A stretch of 64,000 nt of DNA from Labia minor (GCA_963082975.1 OY720344.1:9535580-9599579), one strand, 5' to 3'; positions 21,797-35,192 are shown, counted from the first letter of the stretch. The notes: a model not told the origin generated them from the letters alone. A program made the numbers and translations.

Positions 21797-22445
21797 TTTT
21801 CAAAGATATTCTTTAAAAATGGATAGGAATTTTTTTTTTGTTATTTATTAAAATGTGTCTTTATTTATATTATTTTATATTATAATTATTAAATAAAATT
21901 TAAATATTATATATTATTATAATAAAAAAATAAATTATTTTATATTATAATAATAACAATAATAATAATAATTAAATTTCCAAAACTAAACTAAATTATT
22001 TTCAAAGATATTCATTAAAATTGGATAGAAATTTTTTGCGTGATTTTTTTTTATTATTTATTAAAATATTACGATTTTAAATAATATTTTTATTTTATAT
22101 TATAATCATTAAATGAAATTTAAATATTATATCTTATTATTATAATAAAAAATAAATTATTTTATATTATAATAATAATAATAATAATAATAATTAAATT
22201 TCCAAAACTAAACTAAATTATTTTCAAAGATTTTCTTTAAAAATGGATAAAAATTTATTTGTGTGATTTTTTTTTTGATTATTTATTAAAATGTGTGTCT
22301 CTATTAGGATTTTAAATATTTTTATTTTATATTATATAATTATATTAAATAAAAAAAATTTAAATATTATATTTTATTTTTAAAGTAAAAAATAAATCAT
22401 TTTATATTAATTATAATAAAATTTCCAAAACTAAAGTAAATTATT
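21797..22445. repeat. tandem repeat, about three units of 202-222 bp
   Basis: The block TTTTCAAAGATATTCTTTAA starts near 21797, 21999 and 22221, each followed by the same AT-rich body, an (AAT)n tract and AATTTCCAAAACTAAACTAA. It sits directly downstream of the CpG-rich exon candidate. Confidence 0.8.
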
Positions 22446-24859
22446 TAAATACAAAATAAATAAATAGAAATGTTGATTAAATTAAAATGATTTTATTATT
22501 ATTAATATATCTCAATATCATTTTTTTAATTTCTAACATTGTAAGGTTGTAAATTTTATAAATTTATATGAGAAATGACTTGATATTAAAATATTATGTA
22601 GTTGTTTAAATTTTTCATATTTTTTTTTTTTAATTTGAATTTTATTTAAGATAAATTTATTCATGTCTTTTAAAAATTTTTCACTTTTATTTACTATTCT
22701 AAGAGAATGTTCCACCGTTAAAAAAAAGATTTCCTCAATAATAAATTTAATTAAATTTCTGTTTCTTATTCATAATTAATTAATTATTATTATTTGTAAT
22801 TTAATTAAATTTTAATCAAAAAATGTAAAAATTCTCCCTTTATTACTAGGCCATTCATAACATCTCGATGTTGTCCGTTTACTTTTTCATGATCAAGGTC
22901 CTTTTGCAAAAAAAAAAAACTAAAAAACATTTGCAATGGTTGGTTGGCCGTCTGCCCTTTCTCTCTTTCGTTGGTCGTTCCAAATGACGTATTCTCAATG
23001 TTACTAATATTTCCTTTCCTCTATAATCACCTGCCCCTTTTCATATAGAAATAAAAATTTGTATTCCATTCAGCTATAATCAAGAATTTCTAATAGATTT
23101 ATCATATATGTTAATAACATGCCTATTCTATATATTAGTAGTGTTATTTATTAATGCATATTGTCAAGAGAATTCACTTTTATTCCCATTAAATAACAAC
23201 GACATACTAAATAAACTTCAATAGTGTAATATAAACATTAGTTTCAGCACAAACTTTTCAACTTTTTCGAATAATTATTTAATAAAATGAATGTAGAAAA
23301 AGAATACATTTTTAAAAATAAAAATTAATATATAGTATAATTTTTACAATTAAAATAAAATATGTAGTTACAAATTTTATATTCCACTTTGATAAAAATA
23401 AAGAAACCTTATATATTTAATTTTTTATAATTGTATACAATTTACTCTCTTTTTTTATTGAAATACATGATTTCAATTATTTTTTTAATATATGTATATA
23501 TCGAAATTTTTTTTTCTTTTAATTATTTAATAAAATATTATTTCAAAATATTGATATAGATATATTATATTTATTGATTTAAAATAAAAATAACTGATAA
23601 ACGTCAATACGTTAAATATGTACATTTCTTAATTTATTACTTACTTTTATTTATTGACATTAATTTTTATATTTGACATTGATATTTACTTACATTTTTA
23701 TTTTTATAGTATATAAAGAAGACAATTTCTAGGCGTTATAGAGTTGATTTTCGTTAGACTTTTTTTTATGGTTTCTAACTGTAATAAAATAATTTTCAGA
23801 CATTGATTTTTATTCTCTTAGAAACCTTACTTGATTGTATGTGAAACGGGGGCAATTTATAACTTTATAATTAATTAAATTGAAGAAAGTAGGAATTAAA
23901 AAAAAAAATTAATATATTTTTTTTATTGTTTCTCAAAAATTGTTCTTTGGAATGGATGAGGAGGGCTGTGGTGGTGGGGAGAATAATATTTATTTATTTA
24001 TTATATTTAATATTTATTTATTTACTAATATTTTTATATTTTAATTATTAAATTTAAAAATTCATTTCTTACTAACCAAATAGAATTATATCTTCATAAA
24101 TAAGATATTAGATTAAATAATAAATAATTCATTTATTCATTTTAATTTCAATAAATCAATTCATGTGAGGTGAAAATAATAATAATAATAATAATAAATT
24201 ATTGAAAAGATTTTAATGAGGAATTGAACGCTTAGTTTATTTTAGTTTGTTTAATTGATCAATGTCTGTAAAACTTCCTCTATTCTACTTTCGTGGTCAA
24301 TTATTATTACCAATAGGACACATAATTGACAGATCTGAGTTTGAATAATTATTATTTATATTAATCAAGTAGCACAATCAACCTGATGGAGAATATAAAT
24401 TTATTATTTTCTTTGTAAATAATTAGAAAATTATAAACGTGCTTTTTTTGTTATATTTCTACGTTTAAATATGTGCACTTATACCGAAACAATTTTAATT
24501 TAAAAATATAATGACATATCTAACTAATAAATTAATTCAGAAATTTAATTGATTATTTTTTTTATATATACTTACCTAATGTGTTTAATTTTATGGTGAA
24601 TTTAATAATATATTATCTAGGGAATTGTCTATCATCCTCCAACCTTGACCCATTCATGTTACTTTTAGTTAATTTATATATATATATATGTTAGTACTTT
24701 TTTTAATAATTTTTTTTTTTTAAGATAATTATGATTATAATTTGATTATATCTATGTATTTCCAAATAATAATAATAAATCCATTAATTTCTTGCAGTAG
24801 ATGTAAATTTAATGAAAAAAAAAAAAAAAAAAATTGAAATTATTGTCAGAAAAAAAATC
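22446..24859. other. AT-rich stretch, no gene seen
   Basis: Mostly low-complexity AT. 22840-23040 is less AT-rich (GGTTGGTTGGCCGTCTGCCC) and could be regulatory, but nothing specific is visible. It would be intron 1 of FAS if 21666 is its donor. Confidence 0.45.
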
Positions 24860-25096
24860 TGGAGTGTCTCCACTCGACTATCTCGCAAATTTGAATTGAA
24901 TTAATTAACATATATTATATTTAAATTAAATTTAATTATTTATATAAATTATAAATATAAATTAATAAATAATATTTATTAAATCAGCTCGTGTTTGGCC
25001 TTTTGTCGATGACACCACGTCACTTGCTGGCGCGTGATTGGCAGTCAACATGTTAAAAAATTAATTTCGGAACTTTCGCTGGCGAGATATTAAAAA
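24860..25096 (+). repeat. family A repeat, short variant
   Basis: 5' end TGGAGTGTCTCCACTCGAC, CTATCTCGC, the GC block in mutated form (CACGTCACTTGCTGGCGCG), then a direct jump to TTTCGGAACTTTCG and CTGGCGAGATATTAAAAA. The middle of the element is deleted. Confidence 0.85.
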
Positions 25097-25742
25097 GATC
25101 TGTCCCTAATATATGTACATTTGAATAAATCGGTTGCTATTTAAATTCTTATCACAATCTATATTTTTGGTTGGTTAGTAAATTCTATTGATATTAGAAT
25201 TTGTGACTGAATAGATGCGTGGGTGAGCAATGACAATTCTTAATGGACAATAAAGAATTGTAAACTTTTGACGAGTTGAAGGACAACTTCGAGGAATTAA
25301 AAAAGATTAACATCTCGTAATGCTTTATGGTCCCAAGGATTGAAAGGAGTGAGAATTTTATATTATCTTTTCCATTAAGTCCATAAAGTACTCACCTCCC
25401 TTTGCTCCCCTATCATATGATAGATAAGTGGTTTTTCAATTAGATAATAGAAGCGTTTGTAATGAATTCAATTAACGAATCAATATACAAATCAAGTTAA
25501 ATATATATAAATCAAATAACCAAAATTTTAATAAAGGATTATCAATGAAATCTGTAATAAATTTCATTAAATTTCAATTTTACCTATTTATTCACTTTAT
25601 AAAGGGTTAACTAAAAATTAGACAAAGTTTATCTTATCTTATTATACTAACTAAATATTGTATGTATATATATATATATATATATTTGTATTTTTGAAAT
25701 ATTAAAGCGCTCGAAGGATTTTTTTGAAATTCACACCATAGA
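25097..25742. other. AT-rich stretch with TA microsatellite
   Basis: (TA)n at about 25664-25686. No gene seen. Confidence 0.5.
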
Positions 25743-25745
25743 TAA

Positions 25746-26928
25746 CACAGGCCAACAAAATGAAAAAAAAAAATTGGTGCCGGAAGTCTAACATCTGATT
25801 TTAGATGTTTTTAATGTGCTGATTCCAAAAATGCCATCAGATTTTTTCTATCAGCTCTAGTTTGTGAGATACACGTTACAGGTTAAATGATATATTTTCT
25901 TCTGATAAAGGACAACAAATTTGTGTTGATTTAAAAATGACTAACTTCCTCCTTGGACAGCAGAGTGGTTTTACAAAATATCCTTGTTTTTTGTGCCTTT
26001 GGGACAGCAGAGCTAAAAATGAGCACTGGGTTACCAAAAATTGGCCTTCAAGAGATATCATCTTCAAGGAATACAAAACGTGATCAACGAACCTTTGGTT
26101 TCAAGAGAAAAAATCTTACTTCCGCTCTTGCATATCAAGCTAGGCCTAATGAAGCAATTTGTGAAGGCTTTAAATCGAGATGGAAATTGTTTTGGGTATT
26201 TGTCACGTAAATTTCCTGGCATTAGCACGGAAAAACTAAAAGCTGGTATATTTGATGGTCCTCAAATAAGGCAACTTGTTAAAGATCCACAATTCACCAC
26301 ATCGATGAACGAGACTGAATCTAACGCTTGGAGTTCATTTGTTCAAGTAGTACAAAATTTTCTTGGCAATCATAAAGCAGAGAATTACGTAGAATTCGTG
26401 GAAACTATGCTTTCAAATTTTCATATTCTCGGCTGTAACATGAGTATAAAAGTTCACTACCTCCACAGCCACCTAGATCGTTTTCCAGAAAACTTAGGTG
26501 ATTGTAGTGAAGAACAGGGGGAAAGATTCCATCAGGATATTAAAACTATGGAAGATCGTTATCAAGGACGATGGGATAGCCACATGATGGCGGACTACTG
26601 CTGGAGCCTTCAGCGAGACTGCCCTAGTAAACTCCATTCTAGAAAACCGTCTAAAAGAAAATTTTTATGTGATTAGTGACTAATGTAATTATGTAAATTA
26701 AGTTTTTGCAATAAATACTTAAATCCATGTGTCTTTGTTTTTTTAACTGTCAATAGTAATATTATACATTATAACAGTTATAACGTAAATTATATACACA
26801 ATTTTTTTAGAAAATCTCAAAAACTAGATCTGATAGACAAAATCTGAGAACTTTTTTACATTCTGCATCCAAAAATTACTCAGGAACAGTTAAAAAATCG
26901 CAGGCACCAAAATGTGTGTTGGCCTGTG
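25746..26928 (+). mobile_element. DNA transposon of uncertain superfamily, TIRs and TAA duplication
   Basis: A 1,183-bp element with perfect 12-bp termini CACAGGCCAACA and TGTTGGCCTGTG, flanked by TAA (25743-25745, 26929-26931). A second conserved inverted block, TTGGTGCC, lies just inside each end. It carries the coding remnant described separately. The 3-bp TWA duplication suggests a PIF/Harbinger-like target, but the protein does not look like a Harbinger transposase. Confidence 0.75.
25937..26676 (+). pseudogene. transposon-encoded protein of a widespread arthropod family, one frameshift
   Basis: 25937-26083 encodes LGQQSGFTKYPCFLCLWDSR, which has a CxxC, and related sequence. The frame then shifts near 26060-26083 and 26050-26676 continues with KILLPLLHIKLGLMKQFVK, FPGISTEKLKAGIFDGPQIR, HYLHSHLDRFPENLG, SEEQGERFHQDIK, YQGRWDSHMMADYCWSLQRD and a stop. 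These blocks recall uncharacterised proteins I have seen annotated in many arthropod genomes. I cannot assign a catalytic fold: several conserved His, Asp and Glu residues (HSHLD, EEQGERFHQD) could be metal ligands of a nuclease, but that is a guess. The N-terminal part expected of a transposase is missing, so this is a deleted, non-functional copy. Confidence 0.7.
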
Positions 26929-26931
26929 TAA

Positions 26932-28375
26932 TATTTATAAAGAAAAATCGATTATTTCGGCCTCGGGAAAAATCATCTTTCTTAGCTTTTTCTTAATTTA
27001 AAATCGGAATTTTAATAATAAAAAAAATAGCACCCGACAACGCAATACAAAATATTATAAATAAAATAAAATTAAAAATATTTTTTTAATAATATTTTGT
27101 AATCAAATTATGAAATATATATTATATTATATCCACAGGTCATAATTTTCTGTCTTTCAGTGCATTAATACGTACGTTTAAGGGCAGTACTTTTTATTTA
27201 ATTTATGTTCTTTTAAATTAATTGAAATTGTTACATATATTTGGTAGTTTATTTATTTGAAATAATAATCTTAATCTTAAATATTCATAATTCATAAGGA
27301 ATAATTTTTTTTAAAGTACCAAACGAGGTACTTAAATTTAAAAGAACAAGTCTTCTATCACAATATGTTCATATTTAAACAAATTTAGATAAATATTTTA
27401 GTAATTCCTTTTTAATTTTTATCAAACATTAGTCATAGAGATAATCACTTCCAAATTGTTCAATAATTCCATTGAATCAATTGACATCATCTAATCTTTT
27501 AATAAAATTTTTTAATTTTTATCAAACTTAAAATTAATTTATCTTATAATTTTTTTTTTTTTTAGAATAATTTATTAATATTATAATAAAATTAATTTTT
27601 TATATAAAAATTAATTTTCCAAATTTATTAAAAGATTATCCCCTTATTTATATTAGAAATAAACTTACACTTTTAATTCTAATTTGTTTATTATATCATA
27701 TAATCTATTATTATATAAACATTATCAAATAGAATATATAAATTAATAAGAAGATAACTATTTCTTTTTTTAAAGGAAATTAATAATTCTTTTATTTTTA
27801 TTACTTTTATTTATTTTCACCTTAAAATTATTATATTATAAACTATGAACTTATAAATTCACTTTTCATTGGATATTTTTTTATAATAATAATAAAATAT
27901 ATATATATATAATAAAAAATTAACCACAACAGTTATATTTAATGTTGAAAAAATTAATATCAAATATAAAATATAAATAAATTTTTAATTTATAAATTAT
28001 ATTTTATAAATATTGATATCCACTACTTTCTTTGAATATTTAATGCAGTTATACTTAATGAAACTTATTTATTATATATTTGTAAAATAAAAATAATACG
28101 TATTAATTGTGTCATAGATTTGCTTAAAAAAAATTTAATTTGTGAATAATCTTTAAATCTTTAAATATTATACAAGATAAATTAATTTATAATTCTAGAT
28201 AAATTCAATTTGTCATATTTTTTGTTTATTTTTCCATTATTATTTATTTTTTATAACGTTTTTCTTAACTTCACTTGGCGTCTCTCTCTCTCTGTCTGTC
28301 TGTTCGCTCTTTTGACAAATGATCGATTTGTCATCGACTTTTTATTGAGATAGACTTTTGAAAATTTTCAAATCA
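26932..28375. other. AT-rich stretch
   Basis: No gene or repeat family recognised. A CTCTCTCTCTGTCTGTCTG tract lies near 28282-28302. Confidence 0.5.
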
Positions 28376-28798
28376 ATTTTAGAATGTTAATATATTTTTT
28401 TGTTTTATTCAATTTGCAAATTTTCGTATAACTTCATCTTTTCTATTTCTCTTGTTATATTAAATAAATTTATCATATTAAAATTGCACTAAATATAAGT
28501 ATATTACAGTGAAAAATAATAAAAGATTAATTTTTTAGCTCCTTAAACTATCAATTTTATTGCGTGATAAAAAAAAATTTGTCAGTTTATGTGTTTAATA
28601 AAATTTTTATTATTACACAAATTTGACTTGATTGTTCATATAAATAAATAAAACTAAATGCGCCCAACGTTTTTCGTTGTATATGAAGCAATTCATCCAT
28701 AAACTTTGTCAAGCTTATAGAAAAATTATTTTATTCTTTTTAGTCCATTGAAAAACGTTATTTTATAAAATGTTTTTATATTTATATTTCCTATATAA
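28376..28798 (+). repeat. dispersed repeat, family F, copy 2
   Basis: Same two blocks in the same order as 10089-10728, but about 210 bp shorter because the spacer between them is reduced. Confidence 0.75.
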
Positions 28799-30650
28799 AT
28801 TATTAATTTTGGAAATAAAAAAAATCTATGTAATTGAAATAATAAAAAACAAACACATATATTACTATAATACTATTTAAGTATACCAATATGATTTCTA
28901 ATGAATATTTTTTTTATAAAAAAAGAACAAATTCCAAAATAAGTTTTATTTGATATTTAAATTTGACATATATAAAATACATATTTAAAAAATAATTGTT
29001 TGTATGGGTTCGTATCACGTGGTATCGGTTCACAAAGAATTCCTCTCTCCCGCATGATTCCACTCTACTAGGCTATTTATACAATTAAAAAACACAATGC
29101 ACTTATTTGGTCCATTGTTAAACTAATCATTCAACAACAGGAAGTTATTTCTATGAGAATAGTGATTTACAGAGAATTTGAAAACTTCAACGTTTAATCA
29201 ATAATTAAACAATTGCTATTCTTTTAAATCGTGACTTATTTTTTTTTTTTTTTTCGATTTTTCTACTATTGTATTTTTTAATTTATATCGTCAATGTTTT
29301 GAACAAACAAATTTAATTTAATAAGAAAAATTAATATATAGTATATATATTGTCGTATATTGGAGGCTTAGTATGGGATGGGTTATAAAAAAAATGGGTT
29401 TTAAAATTATTAAATTTGATGTTTCATTTAATTGGTGTGTGGTAACATTCTGATAATTATTAATTGAAATTTGTTTAGTGAATTTAACGAAGTTTGATAA
29501 GGGAAAAGGTAAAGTTGAATTCATTCAGAATAAAAATCAAATATTAAATTAAGATCAAATTAATATTTAATAATAAAAGAATTTAATAAATAAGTGATTT
29601 TAAGTTGCAGAAGTAGCAATCGAAACGTTGTGTATACTTAATATTAACTTAAAATCACTTAAAGTGACTAATATTAACTTAATATTAAGTATCATTCGTC
29701 ATTCGTCACTGGACACTCGAACAGTGCAGTCGCTTGATAACGATTGCAGAAGTAGCAATCGAAACATTGTGTATATTTTTGTATTTTTTGAATAAATTTA
29801 CAATAACAAATATCAATATGTGGCTTTATTTACAAAATTTCGTTGTATATAGGTATATATTATACATGAACCAGGAAGGATCCATATTTATTAATACCAA
29901 AAGTTAGGTGACTAATTTTTTAAAAAATGTATCTTTTAATTAATAATTTTATATATAAAGATTAATAATTATAATTATATCTAGAGGTCAAAATGCTTCT
30001 TGATAAGAATATTAGGCAATGAAAAATATATTAAGTAATAATTTTTATACCCACTAACAGTAAGATTAAATATATATTCTATTTTTTTTTTTTTTTTTAA
30101 ATTATACTTAATGTATTATTAAAATTTTTAAATTGAGAGTAATCATAATTCAGATCATATATCAAATATTTAAAAAGTTATTAAATTAATATTTAATTTT
30201 ATAGTTGATCGATAATATGGCATTTGAGTAAAGTCCTATCATCATAAAAGTGAATTACAATGAAATAAAAATACGATTATATTTAATAGAATGAAGATGT
30301 AACATATAAAACTGAAATTGAATGTATTAATATTATGTTAAAGGTCATCGATCATAATGTGGGAGTGAATTAGTTTATTCAGTCGGTCTACTCCATATCG
30401 ATCATTTCTTTTTTCTATACCTTTTATTTGCCCCATTTAGCAAAATAAGATTATTTTTAAGGCTCTCTTTTTCACTAATTTAAAAAAAAACAAACAATTC
30501 AAACCTTATTTATTTAAATTATTTATACTTACACCCAAATTTTACAGAAAACTACTTTCTCATAATTGCTTTTTAATTTTAGTTTAGCTAAAGTTAATTT
30601 GTAATTTAAATAAAATTACTTTGCTTTTTTTCAATCATTTTTACCGACCG
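28799..30650. other. AT-rich stretch with a short duplicated motif
   Basis: GCAGAAGTAGCAATCGAAAC occurs at about 29607-29626 and again at 29745-29764; the second copy sits on a hairpin (CGATTGC...GCAATCG). 29000-29075 is less AT-rich and holds an E-box CACGTG at 29016-29021. No gene seen. Confidence 0.45.
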
Positions 30651-31305
30651 ACGATAGTAAGGGAGGTATTGTTTTCACACCAAATTTCACATGTGGAGAT
30701 TTTTACATATCTCCACGAATCATGCATTTTCTAAACAGAAAAAAGTATTTTTAGCATGATGTCTGTCCGTCCGTCCGTCTGTCCGTCCGTCTGTCCGTCC
30801 GTCTGTCCGTCCGTCCGTCCGTCCGTCCGTCCGTATAGATGTGTACAGCCTGAACGGCTCAACCGATTTTGATGAAATTTGGTATATTTACTTAATGCAT
30901 CAGTGGGATGAATTGATCAACTTTTGGTGCAATTCCGGAAACCGGAAGTGGTAGTATTAGCGATCGACGATAGGAAGGAAAGGGTTATTTTCACACCAAA
31001 GGAGATTTTTTTATATATCACCACGAATCATGCACTTTGTATTGGTTTTATCCTCGAGAAAAATCATATTTATTAGTTTTTTCTTGATTTAAAATTATAT
31101 GACGTCATCCAGCCATTCATGACGTCACAGTCTGGTCTTACATATATATTATAAATAAAATAAAATTAAAAATGTTTATGTTATATGCCTATCTGTTTTT
31201 TATTACATTAATAGATATATTAAAATTATTTGAAATTGTTTCTGTAGCTGGAAATTAACTTATTTCAAACAGTCGGTCGGTTCGGACCTGGCCACAGGTC
31301 AACTT
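30651..31305 (+). repeat. family B (DINE/Helentron-like) repeat, full copy
   Basis: 5' ACCGACCGACGATAGTAAGG; a (GTCC)n microsatellite (about 30767-30832); CTCAACCGATTTTGATGAAA; CATTCATGACGTCACAG; then an inverted copy of the 5' motif (GTCGGTCGGTTCGG) and a terminal stem-loop GACCTG-gcca-CAGGTC followed by AACTT. Sub-terminal inverted repeat plus internal microsatellite plus 3' stem-loop is the DINE-1/Helentron-associated layout. Other copies: 34385 and, inverted and split, 42477/44371. Confidence 0.85.
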
Positions 31306-32406
31306 ATTCTTGATGATGATACTATACATCTAGATATTTTTATTATGTATAATACTATATAAATATTAATTTAATTTTTTTATTATTCAAATTTTTTCCA
31401 ATTTACGGATATTAATCTGATATATTTTTGAATTGCAAATGAACAAATTCTCCGAGTCCGAAAAAAGAATAAAATATAATTTTATTGTTTTTACGTATGA
31501 CATGCTTTTCATCATTTATATACAAAATATAATACTTATTTCATAACTTTGCATACATCTTTAAATTATAATAAAATTTTATTAATTAATCAATACTATG
31601 TTAGTAAATTAATTTTATTACATTTCAATGTTATCAAATACCAAGTTAAAGTGAAAAGTTTATTAATTGATAAAAAAAAAAAGAAATAAATCATATATTT
31701 TATACGTAATTCACAAATAAATTCATTTTTTGTTTTTTTTTTGTTTAATTTATATTTTAGCCGTAAAATACCAGTTTGTTATTTATTTCATAATTTTATT
31801 TATTTATTTTTTTTAGTATAACTAACAATTTTATTATAATAAACTATTATTTAAGTTAATCGTAATTAAATTTAATAAATTTAAATATAAATTTATTTAT
31901 TACGAATATATTGTACAAATTTATTGACAAGTTCAAATATCGATAATAATTATTCAAATAAATAATAGTTCAAAATTTGGATCTAGAAATTAATGACAAA
32001 ATCAATAAGATTAAGGGAGTTATTATGTATAGATATATATATTTGTGCATGTTTTGTTCGAATTAATGCGTAGTTGGGTAGTTTTACATAGAGATGGAAT
32101 ATTAAAGGGATGACGATCAAATATATTCACACATGTCTCTCTCTCTCTATATATATATATACGATATAGGTATACGTATATAAATGAATAAATTATAACA
32201 AGGACATATTCGATTTTTATATTAATCTTTATTTTTGTTTTATACTTTTGAAAATATATCTTGTCCTTTCAATGTATTTTTACATAATATTTACTGGATA
32301 TGTCGATAAATTTATTATATTTAGTATTTTATATATTTATTAAATTAGTCAACTACCTAATATGTCAAACAAATTTTATATCAAATTATTATTGTTTTTC
32401 CCCCGG

Positions 32407-32440
<34 letters not shown>

Positions 32441-33049
32441 AGAATATATGAAATGACGTAAATATTTCTTTAAAAATTGATTATCCAAATAAAACAATTA
32501 CCTTGAAATATTGAAGAAAAACGTATTCAATCTCGTTGATGAGATTTTTCATTTATTACCTTTTTTTATTTACATATTCAATCAAATTTTGAATATTATA
32601 TAATATTGGAATTTTTTTTTTTTTTAATATATAAACGAAAAAAATCAATCAAAGTTTGAATATTAAAGAATATAAAAGGATTCAAATTCGAATATATTAA
32701 TGTCTAAAGATAAATACAAAAAAAATACAAGAATATTTTTTATTGTTTTTCAAATGTAAAAAAAAAAAGAAAAAAAAGAAATAGAAATAATGAAAATTTC
32801 AATTATCGATTTTATTCTCGTTATTGTTGTAAGAATAATTCTCTTTTGTATTGAGAAATTCAAATTGGAGCAAAGTCATTTTCATTTTGCAATTAGTGAC
32901 GAACTAATTGAGAAGTCATCACGATTTGTTTGGCTTGAATCAAAGTCAAGTGTAATCGGGAAAGGTCATAGAATTGACATTGGGTAACGATGGCAACAAC
33001 AAACTGACCCCTCTGAAAAAAAGATAAACCCCATATATATATATATATC
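31306..33049. other. AT-rich stretch
   Basis: Microsatellites at 32136-32162 (CT/TA) and 32408-32438 (TA). A 65-codon frame at 32790-32987 lies in a slightly GC-richer patch, with no recognisable family. Confidence 0.45.
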
Positions 33050-33405
33050 TTAAATCTATTTTTATAAAAACCAAAAGGTTTTTCTCTGCTCAGAATTTAA
33101 AAATTTTTGTATATCTTCGCGTTTCATGTCCTCTAGAATCCAAAAGTGATTTTAGAATTTTTCATGTCTTTCTGTCTGTCTGTCCAGAAAATTCTAATGT
33201 TTTAAGACTCAAATTGGTTGTAACTACATCACAATATTCTTATACCTCTAGTTAAACATTATATCAATTTCTAATCAATAACTGCAGAAATTAAATTAAA
33301 TTTTAAAAATTTATATAATGCCTCTCGTGGCTCAGTGAAGAAGTCGATTCATTTTACACAATGAATATAAATTAATAATTCTAGCAATTCCTAAACAAAG
33401 AATTA
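33050..33405 (+). repeat. family D interspersed repeat, copy 3
   Basis: Same blocks as 4067-4475 in the same order (TTTCATGTCCTCTAGAATCC, TCTGTCTGTCTGTCC, CATCACAATATTCTTATA, ATAACTGCAGAAATTAAATT). Confidence 0.75.
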
Positions 33406-34384
33406 ATATAGTATTTTAATCCTTAAATAAAATACACAATTTGCATTGATTTCAAAAAAAATTTTATTTGTCATTTAAAGTGTATAGTATAAATTGTATT
33501 TAGTTATAATCATTGTTAAAATTTTTCATTTTTTTTTTGTTGTCCAACTTTTAAATTAAATTCCAAAATGATGTATTATAATGAAATAATTATAATAATA
33601 ACCCTTTAAAATAGAAAAATGATTTATTTATGTACATTATTAATATATAAGTATTTAGATATATATGGTAGATTATGTAAAAATATATTTAGTTAATATT
33701 TCCTTCAATTTATACATTGTATCATAAAAGTACCTGAATAAATTCTGGATGTCTTAAAATTTTAAAAATTTAAAACTAATATTTGAATCTACTTTTTCTT
33801 TCTTTTTATTTTTTTGAGAGACAAAATGTCAATTGACTATTTTGAATTATATATTCAAATATCTATCTACCTATTCATGTTCGAGTACAATTTTAAATAA
33901 ATCATAGAATATTTGTCAGATCGATTTCATATCTTCTTTTAGTGGTTTGTTCTTAAATAAATAAATAAATAAATAAATAATGTTTGCATTTCAAAATATT
34001 ATCTTTTTTTTTTACAAATTTTAATGAGCAATAGTAAAAATTTAAATACATAGACAAACTAATTAATCTCAAAAAAAGATTAGATCCGCATTTTAATTTA
34101 AATAATAAAAGAGGAGAAAATTTGGATCAAATTGAGTGAGGTAGATAATTTAATAAATATCTTAAATTATCATTATTATTTATCATGCTTATTTAAAAAT
34201 TTAATAAAAAAAAAAACATCCTTTAATAAATTTATAATAAATCTTCCTCATTGAATAATTCAATACGATTATAAACTCGACAAATATTTCATTATAATTA
34301 TTTTCACTATTTATGTAAATATTTATTCATATTGTAATTTAATGTAAATACTTTTTTAAAAGTTAAAATTTTAATTGATTATTT
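33406..34384. other. AT-rich stretch
   Basis: AAAT microsatellite at 33954-33980. No gene seen. Confidence 0.5.
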
Positions 34385-35022
34385 TTACCGACCGACGATA
34401 GTAAGGGAGGTATTATTTTCACACCAAATTTCACCTATGGATATTTTTAGGTACATATCTCCACGAATCATGCATTTTCTTAACAGAAAAAAGTATTTTT
34501 AGCATGATGTATGTCCGTCCGTCCGTCCTTATAGATGTGTACAGCTTGAACGGCTCAACCGATTTTGATGAAATTTGGTATATTTACTTAATGCATCAGT
34601 GGGATGAATTGATCAACTTTTGGTGCAAATCCGGAAACAGAAAGCGGTAGTGTTAGCGATCGACGATAGGAAGGGAAGGGTTATTTTCACACCAAATTTC
34701 ACATGAGGAGATTTTTTTACATATCACCACGAATGTATTGGTTTTATCCTCGGGAAAAATCATCTTCATTATGTTTTTCTTAATTTAAAATTATATGACG
34801 TCACCCAGCCCTTCATGACGTCACAGCCTTCTTATTATAATCACGGACAACGCCGGCTACTATATTATAAATAAGATAAAATTAAAAATATTTATGTTAT
34901 ATGCCTATCTGTTTTTTATTACATTAATAGATATATTAAAATTATTTGAAATTGTTTCTGTAGCTGGAAATTAATTTATTTCAAACCGTCGGTCGGTTCG
35001 GACCTGGCCACAGGTCAACTTA
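34385..35022 (+). repeat. family B repeat, full copy just upstream of FAS
   Basis: The same parts as 30651-31305 but with a much shorter GTCC tract (about 34513-34528). It ends in the GACCTG-gcca-CAGGTC stem-loop and AACTT. The end lies about 170 bp before the splice acceptor of the first FAS coding exon. Confidence 0.85.
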
Positions 35023-35192
35023 TTTTCTTTATTTCCAATGTTCACAATTTTTTTTAGATAGATATTTTTTAAATTTTCACATTTATGTAAAGACACATTT
35101 ACAATCTGTTTTAAAATTAATTCTTCTTATTATAATATTGTTTTTTTATTATATTATAAAAATCTGTAATTGAATATTTTATATGATTCCAG

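Noticed and set aside
29606-29776. Hammerhead-ribozyme-like motif (hairpin followed by GAAAC, twice)
   Set aside because: The CTGATGA core is not intact (CTTGATAA) and I could not form stems I and III, so a ribozyme is unsupported.
30767-30833. Repeated GTCC units considered as a CRISPR-like array
   Set aside because: A simple microsatellite inside family B with no spacers, in a eukaryotic genome.
32790-32987. 65-codon + frame starting with a hydrophobic stretch
   Set aside because: The patch is a little GC-richer, but there are no homologous blocks, no promoter, and the frame is too short to separate from chance.
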